NCBI RefSeq assembly: GCF_004963255.1
Contig: NZ_SUGA01000016.1
Location: 1-64,000 of the forward strand
From: Mesorhizobium sp.
GTDB lineage: Bacteria > Pseudomonadota > Alphaproteobacteria > Rhizobiales > Rhizobiaceae
Reading direction: 5' to 3'
Length of the DNA: 64,000 nt
Positions within the stretch are counted from its first letter, which is position 1. Each line of letters opens with the position of its first letter. Made by a program: the position numbers and the translations under genes. Under the pieces are notes generated by a model, which was given only the letters and a program-made list of their open reading frames with translations, was not told the DNA's origin and ran no database searches. Shown here in pieces: positions 43,871-52,970 of this stretch.

Positions 43871-44523
43871 TTCCCGGCCTTCTCTTCCTTGGCTTTTTCC
43901 TCGAGCGAGTGGCGCATGATCAGCGGCATCTGGCTGAAGGTGAACAGCAGGGTGATCGGAATCGTGCCCCAGACCTTGAAATATAGCCAGGTCGCCTCGG
44001 AGAAGTTGCGCCACATGACCTCGTTGAGCACGGCCAGGAACAGGAAGAAAAGGCCCCAGCGGAAGGTCAGCTTGCGCCAGCCCTCGGCATCGAGCTGGAA
44101 GGCGGAATCGAAGACGTAGCCGAGCAGCGAGCGGCCGAACAGCAGCCCGCCGAGCAGGGTTACGCCGAACAGCGAGTTGATGATCGTCGGCTTCATGAAA
44201 GCGAAGGTCTTGTCCTGCAGGTAAAGCGCCAGCGCGCCGAAGACGAAGACGACGATCGCCGAGACCAGCGGCATCAGCGGCAGGCTGCGCGTCAGCAGCC
44301 AGGAGACGCCGAGCGAAAGCGCGGTCGCGACCATGAAGAAGGCGGTGGCGATCAGGATCGGCTCGCCGAGATGGGCAAGCACCGGGAATTTTTCGGCCAG
44401 CCACTCGCCGCGGATGGTGGTGAAGAAGAACACCAGGCCCGGCCCCAGCTCGAGCAGGAATTTCAGGCCGGGGTTCATCGGCTTGCGGCGTGGATCGGAC
44501 GGGTCGCGTTCGAGGATGTTCAT
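43867..44523 (-). CDS. yciB: Inner membrane septation protein YciB (IspA)
   Basis: A 218-residue protein with five to six transmembrane segments and the YciB pattern NPGLKFLLELGPGLVFFF and the tryptophan-rich WGLFFLFLAVLNEVMWRN. It is linked to cell division and envelope maintenance. Position next to ftsY is conserved in Rhizobiales. The N-terminal 15 residues (MNILERDPSDPRRKP) are cytosolic. Confidence 0.93.
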   Translation of the reverse strand: MNILERDPSDPRRKPMNPGLKFLLELGPGLVFFFTTIRGEWLAEKFPVLAHLGEPILIATAFFMVATALSLGVSWLLTRSLPLMPLVSAIVVFVFGALALYLQDKTFAFMKPTIINSLFGVTLLGGLLFGRSLLGYVFDSAFQLDAEGWRKLTFRWGLFFLFLAVLNEVMWRNFSEATWLYFKVWGTIPITLLFTFSQMPLIMRHSLEEKAKEEKAGN

Positions 44524-44532
44524 AAAATTCCT

Positions 44533-44578
44533 TCTTGCGCATGATCTGGCCGAAAAGCAGGCGGCCTTCCAAGATCAC
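44533..44578. repeat. Degenerate dispersed repeat (GATCATG/CCGAAAAG type)
   Basis: CGCATGATCTGGCCGAAAAGC mirrored by CCAAGATCACGCC between yciB and ftsY resembles a common rhizobial intergenic palindrome of the form GATCATG - CCGAAAAG. Evidence is by eye only. Confidence 0.35.
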
Positions 44579-44586
44579 GCCTTTGT

Positions 44587-46359
44587 TCAGGCGACGCCGG
44601 CGATCGCCCTGGCAAATTCGCTGGCCGAAAACGGTTCGAGGTCGTCGACCTGCTCGCCGACACCAATGAAATAGACAGGCAGCCGGTGCTTGGCGGCGAT
44701 CGCCACCAGAATACCGCCGCGGGCCGTGCCGTCCAGCTTGGTCATCACCAGCCCGTTGACGCCGGCGACGTTGCGGAAGATCTCGACCTGGTTCAGCGCA
44801 TTCTGGCCGGTGGTGGCGTCAACCGTCTGCAGCACCGTGTGCGGCGCCTCCGGGTCGAGTTTTCCGAGCACGCGCACGATCTTCTCCAGCTCCGCCATCA
44901 GCTCGGTCTTGTTCTGCAGCCGGCCGGCCGTGTCGATGATCAAAACGTCGGAGCCGGCCTCCTTGGCCTTCTCGAAGGCGTCATAGGCGAGGCCCGCCGC
45001 GTCGGCGCCGAGCTTGGTGGCGATGACGGGCGATTTCGTGCGCTCACCCCAGATTTTCAGCTGCTCGATCGCGGCGGCGCGGAACGTGTCGCCGGCGGCC
45101 AGCATCACCTTGAGGCCGCCATCGGTGAGCTTGGCGGCCAATTTGCCGATGGTGGTGGTCTTGCCGGTGCCGTTGACGCCGACGACCAGGATGACATGCG
45201 GCTTGTGGCTGAGGTCGAGCTCGAGCGGTTTTGCCACCGGCGTCAGCACCTTCTCCACCTCCGCGGCCATCACGGTGCGGACCTCGGAGTCGGAGACGTC
45301 GCGGCCGTAACGGCTGGAGGCAAGCGAATCGGTGACGCGCAGCGCCGTCTCCACGCCGAGATCGGCGCGGATCAGCACGTCCTCCAGGTCCTGCAGCGTG
45401 TCCTCATCCAGCTTTCGCTTGGTGAAGACGCCGGCAATGTTGCCGGTGAGCTCGCGGGACGAGCGGGCGAGCCCTTCGCGCATGCGCTGGAACCAGGAGC
45501 GCCGAGGCGCCGGCTCCGGGACCTTTACCGGCTCGGCCTTCTGCTCGACCTTTTTCGAGACCGTCACCTTGCCGACGGAGGGGGATGGCGGCGACGGCAC
45601 AGCCTCGGGCTCTGGTGCTATCTCGGCAAGGATCGGTTGCGGCTCGACGGGCGCGGGCTGCCGAATAGGAGGCGCGATTTCGGCTTCGGCTTCGGCAGAT
45701 GGCTCTCGAGGCGCAACGCCAGCCTCTGCTGAGCTTGGCTCGATGGAGGGCACCTCGGCTGGCGGCACCTCGATCGGTGTCGGCGTCTCTGCGGGCGCTT
45801 CGCCGGGCGTCGGCACCTCCACAGGCGCAGGCTCAGGCAGCGGTTCAGGGCGCGAAGGCTCGATGTCCGGCTGAGCCGGCTCAGGGGCGGGCACTTCCTG
45901 CGGCGCAGGTTCTGGCGCCGGCGCGGGCAAGGGCTCGGGTTGTGCCGGCGGCACTTCCTCGGGGGCCGGCGGCTCGGGCTTCTCGGGCGCCGGTTGCGGC
46001 TCCTCCTCCGGCTCAGGCTGCGGCAGCGGTTCCGGCTCGGCGGGGATGATGGGCTCCGGCGTCGGCGGGATGCCCGGCGCAGGCTTGGCTTTCGGCTCTT
46101 CAGGGGGCGGCTGTGGCGCGGCCCCGCCGGCGCTTTCACCCCGCCCCGCCACTTCGTGGCGACCCTCCTCATCGAGGGGAGGGTGGGGTGCTGGCTCCTG
46201 CTCGCGCGCCAGAATCTCCGGCGCTGCTTGATCGGCCTCCGGCTTCAGCGCGTCCAGCTGATCCCATTTGATCGGCGGCAGCGGGGCCGTTTCATCGACG
46301 CGCTCCTCGACGACCTCTTTCTTGCCGAACGAAAATATCTTCTTGAAAAAACCAGCCAT
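44587..46359 (-). CDS. ftsY: Signal recognition particle receptor FtsY
   Basis: A 590-residue SRP receptor GTPase at the inner membrane that pairs with Ffh. Order: short basic N-terminus (MAGFFKKIFSFGKK), long Pro/Glu-rich acidic region (about 20-265), N domain (about 285-360) and G domain with GVNGTGKTTTIGKLA, DTAGRLQNKTEL and TKLDGTARGG. The acidic region is unusually long and low-complexity. Residues about 58-75 are encoded by a translated palindromic repeat (46137-46190). Confidence 0.97.
   Translation of the reverse strand: MAGFFKKIFSFGKKEVVEERVDETAPLPPIKWDQLDALKPEADQAAPEILAREQEPAPHPPLDEEGRHEVAGRGESAGGAAPQPPPEEPKAKPAPGIPPTPEPIIPAEPEPLPQPEPEEEPQPAPEKPEPPAPEEVPPAQPEPLPAPAPEPAPQEVPAPEPAQPDIEPSRPEPLPEPAPVEVPTPGEAPAETPTPIEVPPAEVPSIEPSSAEAGVAPREPSAEAEAEIAPPIRQPAPVEPQPILAEIAPEPEAVPSPPSPSVGKVTVSKKVEQKAEPVKVPEPAPRRSWFQRMREGLARSSRELTGNIAGVFTKRKLDEDTLQDLEDVLIRADLGVETALRVTDSLASSRYGRDVSDSEVRTVMAAEVEKVLTPVAKPLELDLSHKPHVILVVGVNGTGKTTTIGKLAAKLTDGGLKVMLAAGDTFRAAAIEQLKIWGERTKSPVIATKLGADAAGLAYDAFEKAKEAGSDVLIIDTAGRLQNKTELMAELEKIVRVLGKLDPEAPHTVLQTVDATTGQNALNQVEIFRNVAGVNGLVMTKLDGTARGGILVAIAAKHRLPVYFIGVGEQVDDLEPFSASEFARAIAGVA
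46137..46190. repeat. Palindromic repeat translated in frame inside ftsY
   Basis: CACCCCGCCCCGCC ... CGCCAC-TTC-GTGGCG ... GAGGGGAGGGTGGGGTG has the form of the dispersed intergenic palindromes of this group, yet it sits inside the ftsY reading frame and keeps it open. It encodes FtsY residues about 58-75 (PHPPLDEEGRHEVAGRGE), in the disordered acidic region. Confidence 0.65.
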
Positions 46360-46374
46360 GCGTCTCGCAGTTTC

Positions 46375-47688
46375 TCAGGCGGCTTGCGCGGCAAGCGGAG
46401 CCGCAATCAGTCGGGCGCCGTCATGGCCGGTGATCACGGCATCGACGATCTCGCCGGGCGCGCCGGCGCCGATCGCGGCCAGCGTGAAACCTTCAGTGCG
46501 GCCGAGACCGTCGCGTTCGATCAGGATCGACTGCCGCGTGCCGGGGAGCGAGGTTAAATGACGGCGATAGGCGGCCTCGCCGGCGGCGCGCAGCCTTGCG
46601 GCGCGCGCCTTCACCACCTCGCGGCGGACCTGCGGCATGCGCGCCGCGGGCGTGCCTTCGCGCGGGCTGAACGGGAAAACGTGCAGATGTGTCAGCCCGC
46701 ATTCCTCGACGATCCGTTCTGAATTCTCGAACATCGCCTCGGTCTCGGTCGGGAAGCCGGCGATAATGTCGGCGCCGAACACGATTTCAGGACGCAGCTT
46801 GCGCACGTCCTCGCAGAAGCGGATCGACTGGTCGCGCAGATGGCGGCGCTTCATGCGCTTCAGGATCATGTCGTCGCCCGATTGCAGCGACAGGTGGAGA
46901 TGCGGCATCAGCCTCTGTTCAGTGGCGATGGCGTCGAGCAGGTCGTCGTCGGCCTCAATGGAATCGATCGAGGAGAGCCTGAGCCGCTTCACGTCGGGCA
47001 CCTGGCGCAGGATAGTCTTCACCAGTTTGCCGAGCTTCGGGCTGCCCGGCAGGTCGGCGCCGAAGCTGGTCATGTCAACGCCGGAGAGCACGATCTCGGC
47101 ATAGCCGTTGCCGGCAAGGCGCTTCACCTGCTCGACCACGGCGCCCATCGGTACGGAACGCGAATTGCCGCGGCCATAGGGGATGATGCAGAAGGTGCAG
47201 CGATGGTCGCAGCCGTTCTGCACCTGCACGAAGGCGCGCGCCCGGCCTTCGATGGCGTCGACCATGTGGCCTGCCGTCTCGCGCACCGAAAAGATGTCAT
47301 TGACGCGCGCCTTCTCGGTGTCGTTGACGCCGAAATCGGGCAGCGCGCGGTAGGAGTTGGCCTTGAGCTTCTCCTCATTGCCAAGCACGAGGTCGACCTC
47401 GTCCATGGCGGTGAAGTTGTGCGGTTCGGTCTGCGCCGCGCAGCCAGTGACGATGATGCGGGCTGAAGGGTTCTCGCGGCGCGCCTTGCGAATCGCCTGC
47501 TTGGCCTGGCGCACCGCCTCCGCCGTGACGGCGCAGGTGTTGAAGATGACGGCGCCGCCCTGCAGCGCGCCGAGACCGGCGCTCTCGGCCTCGCGGCGCA
47601 TCACTTCCGATTCATAGGTATTGAGGCGGCAGCCGAAGGTGACGACGTCGATACCGTTGGTGACCGCGCCTTTCTCAAGGGCGGACAT
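46375..47688 (-). CDS. mtaB: tRNA t6A37 methylthiotransferase MtaB
   Basis: A 437-residue radical SAM enzyme that converts t6A37 to ms2t6A37 in tRNAs reading ANN codons. The N-terminal cluster cysteines are Cys20, Cys52 and Cys83. The radical SAM cysteines are Cys160, Cys164 and Cys167 (CDHRCTFC), and a C-terminal TRAM-like domain follows. Start at ATG 47688 overlaps the dapF stop codon by one base (TGATG), so translation is coupled. Upstream reading to 47799 lies inside dapF. Confidence 0.94.
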   Translation of the reverse strand: MSALEKGAVTNGIDVVTFGCRLNTYESEVMRREAESAGLGALQGGAVIFNTCAVTAEAVRQAKQAIRKARRENPSARIIVTGCAAQTEPHNFTAMDEVDLVLGNEEKLKANSYRALPDFGVNDTEKARVNDIFSVRETAGHMVDAIEGRARAFVQVQNGCDHRCTFCIIPYGRGNSRSVPMGAVVEQVKRLAGNGYAEIVLSGVDMTSFGADLPGSPKLGKLVKTILRQVPDVKRLRLSSIDSIEADDDLLDAIATEQRLMPHLHLSLQSGDDMILKRMKRRHLRDQSIRFCEDVRKLRPEIVFGADIIAGFPTETEAMFENSERIVEECGLTHLHVFPFSPREGTPAARMPQVRREVVKARAARLRAAGEAAYRRHLTSLPGTRQSILIERDGLGRTEGFTLAAIGAGAPGEIVDAVITGHDGARLIAAPLAAQAA

Positions 47689-48572
47689 CAGGCGGCGCTT
47701 TCGGTGTCGCGGGCCCAGGCGCCGGTCGACGGATCGAAGCTGCCGGAAAATTCCCATTCGGCGGCACCCGTCAGGATGACGTGGTCGTCGTCGCGCCATT
47801 CGACATGCAATTCGCCGCCGCCCGGCGTCAGCAGCGAGACGCTGCGGCCAGTGCGCCTGGTGCGCGCTGCTGCCACCACGGCGGCGCAGGCCGCCGAGCC
47901 GCAGGCCTTGGTAAGGCCGGCGCCGCGCTCCCAGGTGCGGATGATCATGGTTTGAGGCGACGTCACCTGGGCGATGGTGATGTTGGCGCGCTCGGGAAAG
48001 ATCGGGTGGTTCTCGAGCAGCGGGCCGAAACGGTCGAGCTCGTAGGACCAGACGTCTTTGTCGACCCAGAAGATGGCGTGTGGGTTGCCCATAGACACGG
48101 CCGAGGGCGAATGCAGCACCGGCGCGTCGATCGGGCCGATCTGCAATTCGATCATGCGGGTGTCGCGGAACTCTTCCGCCAGCGGGATCTCCCGCCAGCC
48201 GAAGCGCGGCTTGCCCATGTCGACCGAGATCGTGCCGTCGGCGTGCTCCTGAGCATTCAAGATGCCGGCGCGGGTCTCGAAGGTGAAGCTCTTCTGGCCG
48301 GTCTCGGCAGCCAGAGCCTGGACGACACAGCGCGTGCCGTTGCCGCAGGCCTGCGCGCTGGTGCCGTCGGAATTCAGAATGTCGATATAATAGGCGGTGC
48401 CCGGCGTGCGCGCGTCATGGATCGCCATGATCTGGTCGAACTTGGTCGCGGCGTCGGCGTTCAGCGCGATCGCCGCGGCCGGCGTGACCCTGTCGGCACG
48501 GCCGCGCATATCGGCAACGATGATCTCGTTGCCGATGCCGTTCATCTTGGCGAAGGGGGCCGTGCCTGCCAT
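47688..48572 (-). CDS. dapF: Diaminopimelate epimerase
   Basis: A 294-residue cofactor-independent epimerase converting LL- to meso-diaminopimelate for lysine and peptidoglycan synthesis. The two catalytic cysteines are Cys76 (QACGNGTRC) and Cys224 (KACGSAACA). The length is normal. It is directly followed by mtaB with a one-base stop/start overlap, and the next gene in the same direction is ftsY. Confidence 0.96.
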   Translation of the reverse strand: MAGTAPFAKMNGIGNEIIVADMRGRADRVTPAAAIALNADAATKFDQIMAIHDARTPGTAYYIDILNSDGTSAQACGNGTRCVVQALAAETGQKSFTFETRAGILNAQEHADGTISVDMGKPRFGWREIPLAEEFRDTRMIELQIGPIDAPVLHSPSAVSMGNPHAIFWVDKDVWSYELDRFGPLLENHPIFPERANITIAQVTSPQTMIIRTWERGAGLTKACGSAACAAVVAAARTRRTGRSVSLLTPGGGELHVEWRDDDHVILTGAAEWEFSGSFDPSTGAWARDTESAA

Positions 48573-48726
48573 TTACCCGGTCATTCCAATCCGTTTGGCC
48601 AATCCATTTGGCCGCTATATGGCGGAAACGGGCGGGAATTACCAGTCCGGCTCTTGTCTCGGTCACCGCGAAACGTCGCGTCGGCGACGACCTCGCGGTC
48701 GCGCCGCGACGACCAAGTGGTCGCGC

Positions 48727-48888
48727 TTAAGTTACCGCGAAGACGCCGAGCACGATCAGCAGGAAGATGATCAGCACGATGCCGATGAGGACGCGCGCTC
48801 CCGTGGCGGCGGCTCCGGCCAGCGCCGGCATGCCGAGCAGGCTGGCGGCAGCGGCAATGATGAGAAGAATGATGATCCACCTGATCAT
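48727..48888 (-). CDS. DUF1328 small membrane protein (UPF0391)
   Basis: A 53-residue protein, too short for most ORF listings. It starts at ATG 48888 with GGAG about eight bases upstream. Sequence begins MIRWIIILLIIAAAASLLGM, then a small-residue stretch GAAATGARVLIGIVLIIFLL, giving two transmembrane helices, typical of DUF1328. Function is unknown; homologues respond to stress. The stop TAA is at 48727-48729. Confidence 0.88.
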   Translation of the reverse strand: MIRWIIILLIIAAAASLLGMPALAGAAATGARVLIGIVLIIFLLIVLGVFAVT

Positions 48889-48950
48889 GGGAAGCTCCGA
48901 GCGAAATTGCGTCGCGAAACCAACGCTTTTCGCAGGTTTGGGTTCCTTCG

Positions 48951-49958
48951 TCAGATAGCCGGTATGTCCCAGACCTCACCAGGACGCATGGCGCGAAAAC
49001 GCTCCGGCGGCAGGCCGTGCGCCTCAAGCGCCTCGGCCAGTTTTTGCGCCGGCTCCTCGACCGGCTCGTCGGTGAGGTGGAACGTGCCCCAGTGGCAGCC
49101 TGCGGCGTGAGCCGCGTTGCAGAGCTTCATGCCGAGAACGGCCTCCTCCGGATTCTGGTGCTGCGGCGCCATGAACCAACGCGGCTCATAGGCGCCGATC
49201 GGCAGGATGGCGAGGCGAAAGCCGCCATGCTTTTCTCCCATCAGCCGGTAATTGATGCCGTCATGGAAGCCGGTGTCGCCGGCGAAATAGATGTTGCCGC
49301 CCGCCGTTTCGATGACGAAGCCGGCCCAAAGCGCCATGCGGCGGTCGCGCCCGCCGCGCGCCGACCAATGATGCGCCGGCTCGACATGGATGGCGGCGAC
49401 CCCTGTGTCGATCCTGTCGCCCCAATCATGCGCACTGAGCCGGATGCCGGGCACCGCGCGGTGGATGATGGCGTCGTTGCCGAGCGGCGTGATGATGCGC
49501 GCGTCGTGGGCCTCCTTTAGCCGCCTCAGCGTGGCGAGGTCGAGGTGGTCGTAGTGGTTGTGGCTGACCAGGACCAGGTCGATCGGCGGCAGGTCGGCAA
49601 AGGCGATGCCCGGCGCATTGACCCTTCTCGGGCCGGCGAAGGTGAAGGGCGAGGCGCGGTCCGACCAGACCGGATCGGTCAGAATATTCAGGCCGGCGGT
49701 CTGGATAAGCAATGAGGCGTGTCCGACCATTGTGAGCCTTAGCGCGCCGCCATCCACGCGACCCACCGGCTTCGCCTGCGGGTGAGGGCTCGGAACGGCG
49801 GCGGGCCATCTCGCCCGCTTGCCGCTGAATTGCCATCTGAGAAGATCGCCGAAGCGTCCCGGCGGCTTGCCGCCGGGGTTGAAGAACAAGGCACCGTCGA
49901 AATGATCGCTATGCGGGCCGCTGTAATAGCGGTTGGCGGTTCTTTTTCTCGCGGCCAT
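48951..49958 (-). CDS. MBL-fold metallo-hydrolase (NAPE-PLD/UlaG-like)
   Basis: A 335-residue cytosolic metallo-beta-lactamase-fold hydrolase. The metal-binding HxHxDH motif is SHNHYDHLD, and further ligands lie in HHWSARG, FAGDTGFHDG and the C-terminal GTFHLTDE. It is similar to NAPE-phospholipase D-like or lactonase members; substrate unknown. The ATG at 49958 (MAARKRTANR) is preferred to 50036, which lies close to the divergent VOC gene. Confidence 0.9.
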   Translation of the reverse strand: MAARKRTANRYYSGPHSDHFDGALFFNPGGKPPGRFGDLLRWQFSGKRARWPAAVPSPHPQAKPVGRVDGGALRLTMVGHASLLIQTAGLNILTDPVWSDRASPFTFAGPRRVNAPGIAFADLPPIDLVLVSHNHYDHLDLATLRRLKEAHDARIITPLGNDAIIHRAVPGIRLSAHDWGDRIDTGVAAIHVEPAHHWSARGGRDRRMALWAGFVIETAGGNIYFAGDTGFHDGINYRLMGEKHGGFRLAILPIGAYEPRWFMAPQHQNPEEAVLGMKLCNAAHAAGCHWGTFHLTDEPVEEPAQKLAEALEAHGLPPERFRAMRPGEVWDIPAI

Positions 49959-50083
49959 TCTCACTCCGCCGGCTCGGTCTCTTCCTGAGATAAGGGTGCG
50001 CGGACCTGGCGCAAGCATTTTGCTGGCGAATGCCAATGGGCGGAGCCCGCTTCATCTAGGATCGGGAGCGAGGGGCGATCATC

Positions 50084-50521
50084 ATGGTCATGAAGCGAAC
50101 CGGGACACCGTGGATGAAGGCCGAGGATTTCGGCCGCTCGCTGCCGCTTGGGGTCGGCGTCAACCTGTTGGTCACCGACATGGCGGCGATGGAGGCCTTT
50201 TGCCGCGACGTGCTCGGTGCCCGGATCATCTATGCCGATGAGGATTTCGCGGCGATCGAACTGCTAGGCTCGGTCTTCATGCTGCATGCCGACCATTCCT
50301 ATCTCGACCACCCGATGACCGGGGTTACTGCAGGCGCCGAAACACGCGGGGCCGGAATCGAACTGCGCCTTTACGGCGCCGACCCGGATCAAATCGAGAA
50401 AAAGGCGGCGGCGCTCGGCCACATCGTGCTGGCCGGCTCCATCGATAAGCCGCATGGCCTGCGCGAATGCTATATCGTTGGCCCGGATGGCTATGTATTC
50501 GTGCCAAGTGCCCGAACATAG
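50084..50521 (+). CDS. VOC family protein (glyoxalase/bleomycin resistance fold)
   Basis: A 145-residue paired beta-alpha-beta-beta-beta protein. Seen: LGVGVNLLVTDMAAMEAFCRDVLGARIIYAD and FVFVPSART at the end, with DPDQIEKKAAALGHIVLAG between. Metal-binding residues are not clearly assigned. Substrate unknown. It starts divergently from the MBL gene at a 125-base gap. Alternative start at ATG 50090. Confidence 0.8.
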   Translation: MVMKRTGTPWMKAEDFGRSLPLGVGVNLLVTDMAAMEAFCRDVLGARIIYADEDFAAIELLGSVFMLHADHSYLDHPMTGVTAGAETRGAGIELRLYGADPDQIEKKAAALGHIVLAGSIDKPHGLRECYIVGPDGYVFVPSART

Positions 50522-50719
50522 CATTGATATTTCAATAGTTTAGACAATCGCTGCCAGCGACTCTCCGGCGCCGGACCCCGGCTGCGATAAATTTGCAACA
50601 GCAACTCCGAAAACCCTATTTTAACCATATCAGGTTGAAATTCTGCCACCTTCCCCATCTTGGTGAAGCGAAGATTACGCGGATGGGCTTCCCCCCGGCC
50701 GGATCCGACGGAGGTTTTG

Positions 50720-51277
50720 ATGAATTTTTCGATGACCCGCCCCTTTTCGCGGAGCGGCCTTGTGGCCATCTCGCTGGCCGCGCTGGTTGCGAGCGGCTGC
50801 TCGACCTCGCGCTTCTCGTCGATGGACGACCAGCAGCCGGCGCCGCTGACGCCGGCTCCGTCCGGCACGGTGACGCAGAATCAACTGCCGCCGCCAGCCG
50901 CCCCCGGCACCACCGATCCGTCGCAATTTCCCACCGCGCCGAAGAACACCCAGGTCGCTTCGCTGCCGCCGGACGGCACCGCGCCCGCCGGCGCCACCGA
51001 TCTCACCGCGGCCAGCGTCGCCGGCGTGTGGAACGTCAATGTCTCCGGGCAGAGCTGCAAGGTCGCGACGCCGCAGACCAAGTTCGGCGCCGGTTACCGC
51101 GCCGGTCCGCTGCACTGCCCGGCGCCGATCGACGGCATCAAGTCGTGGAATGTCGCCGGCAAGCAGCTGACGCTCTACGATGAAAATGGCGGCACGCTGG
51201 CCAGGCTCTATTCCTCGGGCGGCGAAAAGTTCGACGGCCAGACTTCCAATGGCCAGCCTATCTCGCTTACAAGGTAG
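50720..51277 (+). CDS. AprI/Inh family lipoprotein (Omp19-like)
   Basis: A 185-residue lipoprotein. The lipobox is VASGC with Cys27. A proline-rich linker (40-105) precedes an Inh-type protease-inhibitor beta barrel (about 110-185: LTAASVAGVWNVNVSGQSC ...). It resembles Brucella Omp19, an outer-membrane lipoprotein with protease inhibitor activity. The ATG at 50720 has GGAGG upstream. zapE and mdh downstream match the order I recall for Brucella. The stop codon lies at the edge of the repeat 51276-51410. Confidence 0.88.
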   Translation: MNFSMTRPFSRSGLVAISLAALVASGCSTSRFSSMDDQQPAPLTPAPSGTVTQNQLPPPAAPGTTDPSQFPTAPKNTQVASLPPDGTAPAGATDLTAASVAGVWNVNVSGQSCKVATPQTKFGAGYRAGPLHCPAPIDGIKSWNVAGKQLTLYDENGGTLARLYSSGGEKFDGQTSNGQPISLTR

Positions 51278-51410
51278 GCTATGCTGATATTCAGGTGAGG
51301 CCGGCCTGCGAATGGCGGCTTCCTGCGCTTCCGGTGCTCACGTACGCTCCGCTCCGGTTCTCGGAACCCACCCTTCTCGGCTCGGCCTGACCTGAATCTC
51401 AACATAGCCT
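51276..51410. repeat. 135-bp element with 28-bp terminal inverted repeats
   Basis: Left end 51276-51303 (AGGCTATGCTGATATTCAGG...) and right end 51383-51410 match inverted at about 25 of 28 positions. The interior CTTCCGGTGCTCACGTACGC/CTCCGCTCCGGTTCTCGG forms a smaller palindrome. It begins inside the TAG stop codon of the Inh lipoprotein gene and fills most of the gap to zapE. Confidence 0.75.
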
Positions 51411-51454
51411 GGCGCCTCCCTGGAGCATTTTGCTCAAAGTAAATGATGTGAACC

Positions 51455-52654
51455 ATGCACCTGCGTGACGGCCTCCAGACCCACGCGACCGTCAGGCAGC
51501 GCTACGACCATCTCGTCCAGAGCGGCGCTGTCGAGCGCGATCCGGCGCAGGAGCATATCGTCGCCGCGCTCGACCGGCTGATCGACGAGATCTCGGCCAA
51601 AAGGCTGGCGCAGAAATCGAGCGCGCTGGGCTGGCTGTTCGCGGCCAAGCGGCAGCCGCGCGAGCCCGTCAAAGGCCTCTACATCCATGGCAGCGTCGGT
51701 CGCGGCAAGACCATGCTGATGGACATGTTCTTCGAGCTGCTGCCGGTTCGCCGCAAGCGCCGCGTGCATTTCAACGACTTCATGGCCGATGTGCAGGACC
51801 GGATCCAGAAACACCGGCAGGCGCGCAAGGAAGGCACGGTCAAAGAGGACGACCCGATCCCGCCGGTCGCCCGGGCGCTCGCCGATCAAGCCTGGGTGCT
51901 GTGCTTCGACGAGTTCTCCGTCACCGACATCGCCGACGCCATGATCCTGTCGCGCCTGTTCTCGGCGTTGTTCGCCAATGGCGTGGTGCTGGTCGCCACC
52001 TCCAACGTGGCGCCGGAGAACCTTTATCGCGACGGGTTGAACCGCCAGCTCTTTCTGCCGTTCATCTCGCTGCTCGAGCGCAATGCGCATGTGATGACGC
52101 TGGATGCCGACAAGGACTACCGCCAGGAAAAGCTAAACCGCCAACCGGTCTATGTCACGCCGGATGACGCTGCGGCCGAGCGCGCGCTGGACGAGGCCTG
52201 GAAGGCGATGACGGATGGCCAGCCGACCGGCGAGGTAACGCTGACGCTGAAAGGCCGTCAGCTCATCGTGCCGCGCGCCGCCGGCGACGCGGCGCGTTTT
52301 TCCTTCGCCGACCTTTGCGAAAAGCCGCTCGGCGCGCGCGACTATCTGGCCATCGCCGGCCGCTTCTCGACCGTCTTCATCGACCATGTGCCGGTGCTGG
52401 GCGAAGGCAAGCGCAACGAGGCCAAGCGCTTCATCCTTCTGATCGACACGCTCTACGACCACCACATGCGGCTGGTGATGAGCGCCGCTGCGGCGCCGAA
52501 AGGGCTCTACACGGCCAAACGCGGCACGGAAGTGTTCGAATTCGAGCGCACCGCCTCGCGCCTGGTCGAAATGCAGAGCCGTGACTGGCTCGATGATTGG
52601 GCGGAACGGCGGGAGGTGGCGCCGGTGGCGAAGGCAAGGCAGGCGCAGGTATAG
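51455..52654 (+). CDS. zapE: Cell division protein ZapE (AFG1-like ATPase)
   Basis: A 399-residue AAA-type ATPase that acts at the Z-ring and in membrane protein quality control. Walker A GSVGRGKT is at 79-86, Walker B LCFDEFSVTDIADAM near 149, and a sensor region VLVATSNVAPENLY follows. Length and motifs are standard for AFG1/ZapE. It lies between the Omp19-like gene and mdh. Confidence 0.93.
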   Translation: MHLRDGLQTHATVRQRYDHLVQSGAVERDPAQEHIVAALDRLIDEISAKRLAQKSSALGWLFAAKRQPREPVKGLYIHGSVGRGKTMLMDMFFELLPVRRKRRVHFNDFMADVQDRIQKHRQARKEGTVKEDDPIPPVARALADQAWVLCFDEFSVTDIADAMILSRLFSALFANGVVLVATSNVAPENLYRDGLNRQLFLPFISLLERNAHVMTLDADKDYRQEKLNRQPVYVTPDDAAAERALDEAWKAMTDGQPTGEVTLTLKGRQLIVPRAAGDAARFSFADLCEKPLGARDYLAIAGRFSTVFIDHVPVLGEGKRNEAKRFILLIDTLYDHHMRLVMSAAAAPKGLYTAKRGTEVFEFERTASRLVEMQSRDWLDDWAERREVAPVAKARQAQV

Positions 52655-52970
52655 CTGCAGCCGGCCGTCGCAGCGCAGGCCGGCAGCGTCAGAAACCAAG
52701 CCGTTAATTCACAAGGGCGTCATCGCCGGGATGAGGCCTTCTGATTTCCACGTTCATTGTATAAGTTCGCGTCAGTCGTCTCAGGAACTTTGACGTTTAC
52801 GTAATTCCCAAAGCATCTAACCGATTGAAAACACTGGGATCAAAATAATCATTTGAATTTTTCTTTGGCCGGCGCTAATGGGTGCGGCGAAATCTCGCGG
52901 CTTCCCGCATCCTTTCGGCCTCCCCGGCCCCGTCACGGCACCGTCACAGACAAAGGGAAAACATCCTCAC
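52655..52970. other. Promoter region upstream of the mdh-suc cluster
   Basis: About 316 bases without a gene. A GC-rich hairpin CCGGCC/GGCCGG near 52660-52685 may end zapE transcription. The later part (52740-52860) is notably AT-rich, with TTGACG at 52790-52795 as a possible -35 for mdh; a matching -10 is poor. An open frame from 52853 is an extension of downstream reading and not a gene. Confidence 0.5.

Noticed and set aside
49740..49790. Possible repeat inserted in the MBL hydrolase (PSPHPQAKPVGRV)
   Set aside because: The segment looks like one but proteins of this family normally have a similar proline-rich stretch before the VGHAS motif, so I do not count it as an insertion.
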